Of a stretch of 64,000 nucleotides of DNA, positions 59,063-64,000 are shown in pieces (positions within the stretch are counted from its first letter, which is position 1; every line of letters begins with the position of its first letter). The notes below the pieces were generated by a model. The model was not told the DNA's origin. It made no database searches and saw only the letters and a list, made by a program, of their open reading frames with translations. The position numbers and the translations under genes were made by a program. Source of the stretch: JACQFK01 sp964619955 (GTDB lineage Bacteria; Planctomycetota; MHYJ01; JACPRB01); assembly GCA_964619955.1 (NCBI GenBank), contig CAZUJF010000003.1, positions 124,001 through 188,000 of the forward strand, read 5' to 3'.

Positions 59063-59090
59063 TGGACTTCTCGGGTGGCCCCGCTATAAT
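59063..59090 (+). promoter_or_regulatory. Prophage-derived promoter now driving tRNA-Val(GAC)
   Basis: TGGACT, a 16-bp spacer and TATAAT lie 17 bp upstream of the tRNA. This DNA is outside the shared core, hence brought by the prophage. It differs from the host's TTGACY/TAAACT pair. Confidence 0.6.
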
Positions 59091-59104
59091 TCGGGCCACT
59101 TTCC

Positions 59105-59138
59105 CCGGGGCCGTTAGCTCAGTTGGCTAGAGCGTCTG
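59105..59138 (+). repeat. attR: attR core (34-bp direct repeat)
   Basis: Identical to 9278-9311; forms the 5' part of the intact tRNA. Marks the right prophage boundary. Confidence 0.85.
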
Positions 59139-59181
59139 CTCGACACGCAGAAGGTCACAGGTTCGAATCCTGTACGGCCCA
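59108..59181 (+). tRNA. tRNA-Val (anticodon GAC), 5' half supplied by the prophage
   Basis: Acceptor GGGCCGT/ACGGCCC, D-arm GCTC/GAGC, anticodon stem TCTGC/GCAGA with loop TCGACAC (anticodon GAC), T-loop TTCGAAT, discriminator A. CCA is not encoded (CGG follows). Position 33 is C and not the near-universal U. It reads GTC/GTT codons. Confidence 0.9.
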
Positions 59182-59204
59182 CGGGTCTCGATCATCTCTC
59201 CGAC

Positions 59205-59232
59205 TTGCGGGCGGTCTCAAACTCAGTAGAAT
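59205..59232 (+). promoter_or_regulatory. Promoter of the UPF0175/PIN-like operon
   Basis: TTGCGG, a 16-bp spacer and TAGAAT; the -10 ends 8 nt before the ATG at 59241, so the transcript is probably leaderless. Confidence 0.6.
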
Positions 59233-59240
59233 GATCAGGT

Positions 59241-59489
59241 ATGGAACTGAGAGTCACGCTGCCTGAGGATGTGGCCAGAACGGCCGGCCTGGCCGGACTG
59301 GATGCCTCGGATCAGGCCCGCTTTCTCCTGTTGCTGGAGTTGTACCGCGAAGGCAGACTTTCCCTGGGTCGATTCGCGGAACTCGCAACCCTCGCCCAGG
59401 CGGAACTGCTTGAGAAAATGTCCGAGCACGGAACTTACCTCAACTACCGTCTGAAGGACCTGGAGGACGACCGCAAGATCCTTCGTTAG
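59241..59489 (+). CDS. UPF0175-family antitoxin
   Basis: 82 residues. MELRVTLPEDVARTAGLAGL followed by RFLLLLELYREGRLSLGRFA and ELATLAQAELLEKMSEHG matches the UPF0175 helix-turn-helix proteins that pair with DUF3368 toxins. The stop lies 29 bp before the toxin gene. It lies outside attR, so it belongs to the host chromosome. Confidence 0.82.
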   Translation: MELRVTLPEDVARTAGLAGLDASDQARFLLLLELYREGRLSLGRFAELATLAQAELLEKMSEHGTYLNYRLKDLEDDRKILR

Positions 59490-59518
59490 AGTTCCAGACC
59501 TGAGGGGGGAGGGGGATC

Positions 59519-60022
59519 ATGCCGGGCGTCGTATCGAATGCCTCTCCTTTGATCCTGCTCTCCGGAGTGAGGGAGTTTGCTCGGCTTCAGGATCTCTTCG
59601 GAACTGTTCTCATTACGCCCCAAGTCTACGACGAGGTTGTTGTTCGAGGGGAGGGAAGACCCGGCTCAAGGGAAGTCGCCGGTGCTTCGTTCGTTCATTC
59701 ACGGGCGGCCCTGGCCAGCGACCGGATCTTGGCCCTTCAAGCCCGGTGCCACATCGCTGCCGGAGAATCCTCGACGATCATACTGGCCGACGAGTTGAAG
59801 GCCGACGTGGTCCTGATCGATGAGAAAGCGGCTCGTGATGCGGCGAGGGAATTGGGGTTGAAGGTCGCTGGGTCCATGCGTGTGCTCGAGTTGGCTTTTG
59901 AACGCAAACTGATCCCGGATTTGAGCGCAACCTATCGTCGTTTGAAGGCGGGATCCGCCCACATCTCTCCGGAGCTCTTGAATGCGAGCCTGGCCCGATA
60001 CGGATTGCCGCCCATCGCGTGA
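59519..60022 (+). CDS. DUF3368/PIN-like toxin
   Basis: 167 residues. SNASPLILLSGVREFARLQD near the N-terminus, TPQVYDEVVVRGEGRPG, AGESSTIILADELKADVVLI and DEKAARDAARELGLKVAGS give the acidic residues of a PIN-type ribonuclease fold (Glu and Asp near 38, 88 and 107). It is expected to cleave RNA when unchecked by the UPF0175 partner. The cleaved target is unknown. Confidence 0.8.
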   Translation: MPGVVSNASPLILLSGVREFARLQDLFGTVLITPQVYDEVVVRGEGRPGSREVAGASFVHSRAALASDRILALQARCHIAAGESSTIILADELKADVVLIDEKAARDAARELGLKVAGSMRVLELAFERKLIPDLSATYRRLKAGSAHISPELLNASLARYGLPPIA

Positions 60023-60130
60023 TCTCCGATCCCCACTCCGCCCGCCGAAGGAGACGGTCCCAGGGCCCCATTGGCGCAAATCAGCAATGCATTGGCGCAA
60101 TTGCGTCATGCCCGGAGGCGTCCTAAAGTC

Positions 60131-62785
60131 GTGAACAACGTCCTGGGTATCCTGCTGGCCCTCGCGGTCCAGGAGCCGGCCGTTCCCGGGGCGGCCTCCA
60201 GCCGGCTCGATCCGGAGCTCAAGGGCCTCGTCCTCATCGAGGAGCTGAACTGCTCGGCCTGCCACCCGGGCGATCCGTCCCTGGCGGGCCGTTCCCGGAA
60301 GGCGCCGCGCCTCGCCGAGCTCGCCTCCCGGGTGAACCCGCACTACCTCGAGGCATTCCTCCGGGCTCCGCACGCGGTCAAACCCGGGACCCTGATGCCG
60401 GACCTTCTGTCGTCGCTGGACGAGGCGGGAAGGAAGGCAGCGGCCGCCTCGCTGACTCATTTCCTGTACTCGCTGAAGAAGGGCGAGTTTGCGCTCCAGG
60501 CCCCGGACGCCGTGGCCGCGGAGCACGGGAAGAGCCTCTTTCATTCCCGGGGCTGCGCGGCCTGCCATTCGCCCCGGGACGACAAAGGCGCGGAGCTGCT
60601 GCCCCGGACCTCGGTTCCGCTCGGTGCGCTGGAAAAGAAGTACAGCTTCCGGAGCCTCGTCGACTTCCTGCGGCAGCCGCACGCCAGCCGTCCGTCCGGT
60701 CGCATGCCGGACCTGCGCCTGGCGGGGCAGGACCTGGACCGCATCGCGCACTACCTGCTGCAGGACACCCGCGTGCCGGGCGCGCTGGCCTACACCCTGT
60801 ATCGCGGCCCGGTCTGGGAGGGGCTCGAGAGCGAGAAAGTGAAGGCGGAGCGGGCCGGGCACGTGAAGGACTTCGCCCTGGCAAGCCTGGGGAAGCTGTC
60901 GCAGCACACGGCGATCGCCTACGAAGGCTGGATCTGGATTACCGACCCGGGACGCCACACGTTCTTCCTGAAGTGGAACGGCGGCTCGCTGAAGCTGGAT
61001 GGGAAACAGATCCTTCAGCTGGATCCCAGCGACCGGCGCGGGGGCAAGTCGCTGGAGGGCGCGGCGGACCTGGCCGCCGGATGGCGGAAGCTGCAACTCA
61101 CGTATTTCCATACGGGACGGGAGGCCCAGTTCTCCTTTGAGATGGCGGGCCCGAAATCCGAGCGCCAGCCCATTTCCTCGGCGCTACTGTCGGTGTCCGA
61201 TGTGGAGATCCCGGCCTTTGAGCCCCTCAAGGTGGACGCCGGGCTCGCCGCCCGGGGACGGGAGCACTTCGGAAAACTCGGCTGCGCGAACTGCCATGAC
61301 GATCTCCGGGTCCCGCCCCGGGCCGCCGCGGCGTTTTCTAAGCTCGAGGCCGGGAAGGGCTGCCTGGGCGGGTCCTCCGGGACGTGGCCGCGGTTTGACC
61401 TGAGCGCGGAACAGCGCGCCTGGATCGGCGCGGCGCTGCCCCGCGCGGAGCAGCCGAAGCTCCCGGACAAACAGCAGCTCGAGAAGACGCTGGTCACGTT
61501 CAACTGCATCGCCTGCCACGACCGCGCCGGCCTCGGCGGCATCGCCCCGGAACGCAAACCGCTCTTCAGCGGGACGCAGCCGGAGATGGGGGATCAGGGC
61601 CGCCTGCCGCCGCCCCTGACCCACCTCGGCGCGAAGCTGACCCCCGAAGGAATCACCGGCGTGCTGCTGCGCGGAAAACGCGTGCGCGGGTATCTGGACG
61701 CGGGCATGCCGCAGTTCGGCGAGTCGAATGTCGGGCATCTCGTGGAGCTCTTTGGAAAGGTGGATGCGCTGGAGCCCGCGGCGCTCCCCGCGGCCGTCGA
61801 CGTCCCGCTGTCCAAGAACGCGGGCCACGAACTGGTCGGCGTCGGCGGCTTGAGCTGCATCGCCTGCCACGACTTCAACGGCCAGAAATCGGGCGGGGTG
61901 AGCGCCGTCGACCTCGTCACCGTGACGGAGCGTCTTCGGAAGAACTGGTTCCACCTGTATCTGCGGGACCCCGCGCGCTTCCATCCGCAGGTGATCATGC
62001 CCACCTACTGGCCCGACGGGAAGGCGGCGCTGCCGAAGCTCCTCGGCGGCGATGCCGCGCAGCAGATCGAAGCCTTGTGGCTGTATCTGGAGGACGGCAC
62101 CCGGGTTCGGAAACCGACCGGCCTGTCGCGGCAGTCGAACGAACTCCGGGTCGGCGATGTCGCCGAGATCTGCCGGGGACGGAGTCCCGCCGGATATCGC
62201 GGCATCGGGGTGGGTTATCCGGAGCGGCTCAACCTGGCGTTCGATTCCGAGGAGATGGCGCTGCGGCTGCTTTGGAAAGGCGAATTTGCGAACGTCGACC
62301 TGGGCTCCTTCCAGCCGCGAGGCACGGACCGCGTGGCGTTTCCGCAGGGCATCCCGTTCCACCGCCTGAAATCCCTCGAGGACAACTGGCCCTACAAAGG
62401 CAAGACCAGCCATGGATTCCCCCAGGACCTGGGATACCAGTTCCGCGGCTATCATCTGGACGCCCTGCGCCGGCCGACCTTCCTCTACCGCTACGGCGAC
62501 ATCGCCGTGGAGGATCGCTTTGAGGATCTGCGCGACAAGGAGGGCAAGGCGTACTTCAAACGGACCCTGACCTTCGGAGCGCCCGTAGGACAGGCTGAGT
62601 TCCATTTCCGGGCGGCCACGGGAAAGAAGATCACCCGGGATTCCGATCGCTCCTTTCAAGCGGACTCGCTGCGCCTCCGTTGCGATCACCCGGGGATCGT
62701 CCGCGAAGGCGACGCCGGCGAGGTCCTGATCCCCCTGACCCTGCCGCAGGGGCGCACGGTGCTGATCGTGGAGTACCAATGGTGA
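60131..62785 (+). CDS. Secreted penta-heme cytochrome c with PA14-like domain
   Basis: About 884 residues from GTG 60131. A short leader (NNVLGILLALAVQ) is followed by five CxxCH heme sites: CSACH, CAACH, CANCH, CIACH and CIACH. Between the second and third lies a PA14/GLEYA-like segment (AYEGWIWITDPGRHTFFLKW, NGGSLKLDGKQIL). The C-terminal 200 residues form a beta domain of unknown role. A long TTG-started form (60071) exists but lacks a leader. It ends overlapping the next gene, so both are likely one exported redox unit. Substrate unknown. Confidence 0.8.
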   Translation: MNNVLGILLALAVQEPAVPGAASSRLDPELKGLVLIEELNCSACHPGDPSLAGRSRKAPRLAELASRVNPHYLEAFLRAPHAVKPGTLMPDLLSSLDEAGRKAAAASLTHFLYSLKKGEFALQAPDAVAAEHGKSLFHSRGCAACHSPRDDKGAELLPRTSVPLGALEKKYSFRSLVDFLRQPHASRPSGRMPDLRLAGQDLDRIAHYLLQDTRVPGALAYTLYRGPVWEGLESEKVKAERAGHVKDFALASLGKLSQHTAIAYEGWIWITDPGRHTFFLKWNGGSLKLDGKQILQLDPSDRRGGKSLEGAADLAAGWRKLQLTYFHTGREAQFSFEMAGPKSERQPISSALLSVSDVEIPAFEPLKVDAGLAARGREHFGKLGCANCHDDLRVPPRAAAAFSKLEAGKGCLGGSSGTWPRFDLSAEQRAWIGAALPRAEQPKLPDKQQLEKTLVTFNCIACHDRAGLGGIAPERKPLFSGTQPEMGDQGRLPPPLTHLGAKLTPEGITGVLLRGKRVRGYLDAGMPQFGESNVGHLVELFGKVDALEPAALPAAVDVPLSKNAGHELVGVGGLSCIACHDFNGQKSGGVSAVDLVTVTERLRKNWFHLYLRDPARFHPQVIMPTYWPDGKAALPKLLGGDAAQQIEALWLYLEDGTRVRKPTGLSRQSNELRVGDVAEICRGRSPAGYRGIGVGYPERLNLAFDSEEMALRLLWKGEFANVDLGSFQPRGTDRVAFPQGIPFHRLKSLEDNWPYKGKTSHGFPQDLGYQFRGYHLDALRRPTFLYRYGDIAVEDRFEDLRDKEGKAYFKRTLTFGAPVGQAEFHFRAATGKKITRDSDRSFQADSLRLRCDHPGIVREGDAGEVLIPLTLPQGRTVLIVEYQW

Positions 62786-64000
62786 TCGCGATATTCCTGG
62801 CGGCCTTCCTTGCCCAAGAAGACCTCGGCGCCTCGTGGGGCAGCGCCGAGGAGGAGGCGAAATATTATCCCATCGTCAGGATCCTGATCTCGCCCCAGGT
62901 CCCGCTGCGCCCGGGCGGTCTGGAGATCCTGCCGGACGGGCGTCTGGCGGTGGGCACCCGGCGCGGCGACATCTATTTCATCAAGGGCGCGTTCGAAACC
63001 CTGCCGAAACCCGAGTACCAGCTCTTCGCGAGCGGACAGGATGAGATTTTCTCGCTCGCCTGGAAAGACGGGGCGATGACCGCCGTCAGTTTCGGGGAGG
63101 CCACCCGCATCAGCGACGTTGACGGCGACGGCGTCGCCGACCGCTACGACACGCTGAGCAACAACTGGGGCTACGCGGAGGGCCACGAATTCGCCTTCGC
63201 CTCCAAACACGATCCCGAGGGGAATATCTGGGTGGCGCTGGGCCTGAGCGGCTCCTACGAGTCGCACAACCTGTTCCGCGGCTGGGCGGTGAAGGTGACG
63301 CCGTCGGGGAAGATGATCCCGGTCTGCAGCGGCCTGCGGAGCCCGGGGGGCGTGGGCCCGAATGCGGAAGGGGCGATGTTCGTCATCGAGAGCCAGGGGC
63401 CGTGGAACGGCTGCTGCTCGCTGAAGCATCTCAAGGAGGGCGCGTTCCTCGGACATCCCGCCAGTTACAACTGGTACCCCTACGCTCCCGGAGTGAAAGC
63501 GCCCGCGCTCAAGCCCGACAGCAATTCGCGCATGGGCGTGGAGAAGCGGCGGGTGAAGGAACTGGTCCCCCCGGCGATCAAGTTTCCCTATATCAAGATG
63601 GGCCGTTCGATCTCCGGGTTCCGGCTCAACAAGAGCGGCGGAAAATTCGGCCCCTTCGAGAATCAGCTCTTCCTGGGCGACTACACCCTCAGCGTCATCC
63701 TGCGCGCGACGACCGAGCAGATCAACGGGGTCTGGCAGGGGGCCTGTTATCCCTTCCGCGAGGGGCTGGCCACCGGGATCATGAACGTGGAGTTCTCCCC
63801 CAAGGGGCAGCTGATCGCCGGGGGCTTCACCACGAACAGCCAGTGGCCCGTGCGCGGGACGGAGCCCTTCGCCCTGCAGCGCATCGACTGGAACGGCGTC
63901 GTCCCCTTCGAGATCCAGGAGATCAAGATCCTGAAGGACGGCTTCAAGATCCTCTTCACGAAGCCCGTGGACAAACAGATCGCCGCGCGGACCGACGTCT
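62779..64000 (+). CDS. Secreted beta-propeller protein (sorbosone-dehydrogenase/NHL-like), 5' part
   Basis: The frame is open from ATG 62779 to the window edge, so the 3' end is missing. Leader MVIAIFLAAFLAQ; then propeller blades (GLEILPDGRLAVGTRRGDIY, VDGDGVADRYD as a calcium-like Asp loop, DPEGNIWVALGLSG, NAEGAMFVIESQGPWNGCC, SPKGQLIAGGFTTNSQWP). Such propellers are usually fused or adjacent to cytochromes in Planctomycetota and are thought to oxidise sugars. It overlaps the cytochrome gene by 7 nt, implying coupling. Confidence 0.75.
   Translation, partial: MVIAIFLAAFLAQEDLGASWGSAEEEAKYYPIVRILISPQVPLRPGGLEILPDGRLAVGTRRGDIYFIKGAFETLPKPEYQLFASGQDEIFSLAWKDGAMTAVSFGEATRISDVDGDGVADRYDTLSNNWGYAEGHEFAFASKHDPEGNIWVALGLSGSYESHNLFRGWAVKVTPSGKMIPVCSGLRSPGGVGPNAEGAMFVIESQGPWNGCCSLKHLKEGAFLGHPASYNWYPYAPGVKAPALKPDSNSRMGVEKRRVKELVPPAIKFPYIKMGRSISGFRLNKSGGKFGPFENQLFLGDYTLSVILRATTEQINGVWQGACYPFREGLATGIMNVEFSPKGQLIAGGFTTNSQWPVRGTEPFALQRIDWNGVVPFEIQEIKILKDGFKILFTKPVDKQIAARTDV

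Larger units (their letters stand above)
9278..59138. mobile_element. Complete siphovirus-like prophage in tRNA-Val(GAC)
   Basis: The distance between the two core copies is 49,827 bp. The element carries an integrase, recombination, replication, regulation, terminase, portal, capsid, tail and fibre genes, with no broken essential gene seen. It is a mosaic: Mu-like head proteins (gp29-, F-, I/Z-like) with a lambda E-like capsid and lambda-like G/GT tail chaperones. An endolysin was not recognised. Confidence 0.9.

Noticed and set aside
59241..60022. UPF0175/PIN-like pair as part of the prophage
   Set aside because: It lies to the right of attR and the intact tRNA. It also has a leaderless-type promoter like the host genes, so it is host DNA, although toxin-antitoxin pairs are common in phages.
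59519..61111. Large minus-strand frame (about 470 codons) across the toxin and cytochrome genes
   Set aside because: It spans two well-supported + strand genes and their intergenic gap, has no recognisable domain, and is biased in composition.

Overview
The window looks like a high-GC chromosome segment from a member of the Planctomycetota (inference). The evidence is a formylglycine-type sulfatase, a HEAT-repeat/von Willebrand A protein, a right-handed beta-helix protein and a large multi-heme cytochrome c followed by a beta-propeller, a set typical of that phylum. A complete siphovirus-type prophage of about 49.8 kb (9278-59138) lies inside it.

Left host flank (1-9311): 3' end of an EAL-HDOD signalling protein; VWA/HEAT protein (minus); tRNA-Val(CAC) followed by a cluster of small palindromic repeats; sulfatase (minus) divergent from a beta-helix protein; proC; an anchored Pro/Ala-rich protein; a small helical protein (minus); then the 5' half of a tRNA-Val gene cut by the prophage. 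Several host genes carry a -10-like hexamer 8-9 nt before the start codon and no Shine-Dalgarno, which suggests leaderless mRNAs. Secreted proteins share unusually short leaders ending near a Gln.

Prophage: a tyrosine integrase sits at the left end. It is followed by a HigBA-like toxin-antitoxin pair, two small genes, a secreted planctomycete-type cargo protein, and a glycosyltransferase/methyltransferase pair that may alter the host surface. From 59.0 kb down to 15.0 kb almost everything is on the minus strand in tightly overlapping ATGA/GTGA/TGATG operons. In order of transcription these are: recombination and early genes (Cys-rich small proteins, PD-(D/E)XK nuclease, annealing-protein candidate, SMC-like ATPase, HNH-AP2 endonuclease, C5-methyltransferase); regulators (zinc-finger protein, sigma-like protein, XRE protein); replication genes (winged-helix initiator-like protein, HerA-like ATPase); many microproteins; an RNA polymerase alpha-CTD-like protein; and a ribbon-helix-helix protein next to a four-site operator. 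Packaging and head follow (TerS, TerL, Mu gp29-like portal, Mu gpF-like, Mu gpI/Z-like protease-scaffold, decoration, lambda E-like capsid). The tail comes last (connectors, major tail protein, G/GT chaperones with a -1 slippery heptamer, tape measure, hub, fibres), with a GT2 glycosyltransferase gene inside the tail operon. I could not recognise an endolysin.

Attachment: a 34-bp direct repeat covers the first 31 nt of tRNA-Val(GAC). The host's own promoter and 5' half are stranded at the left. The intact tRNA at the right has a prophage-supplied 5' half and promoter. Beyond it the right host flank holds a UPF0175/PIN-like toxin-antitoxin pair, the penta-heme cytochrome and a truncated beta-propeller gene that runs off the window.
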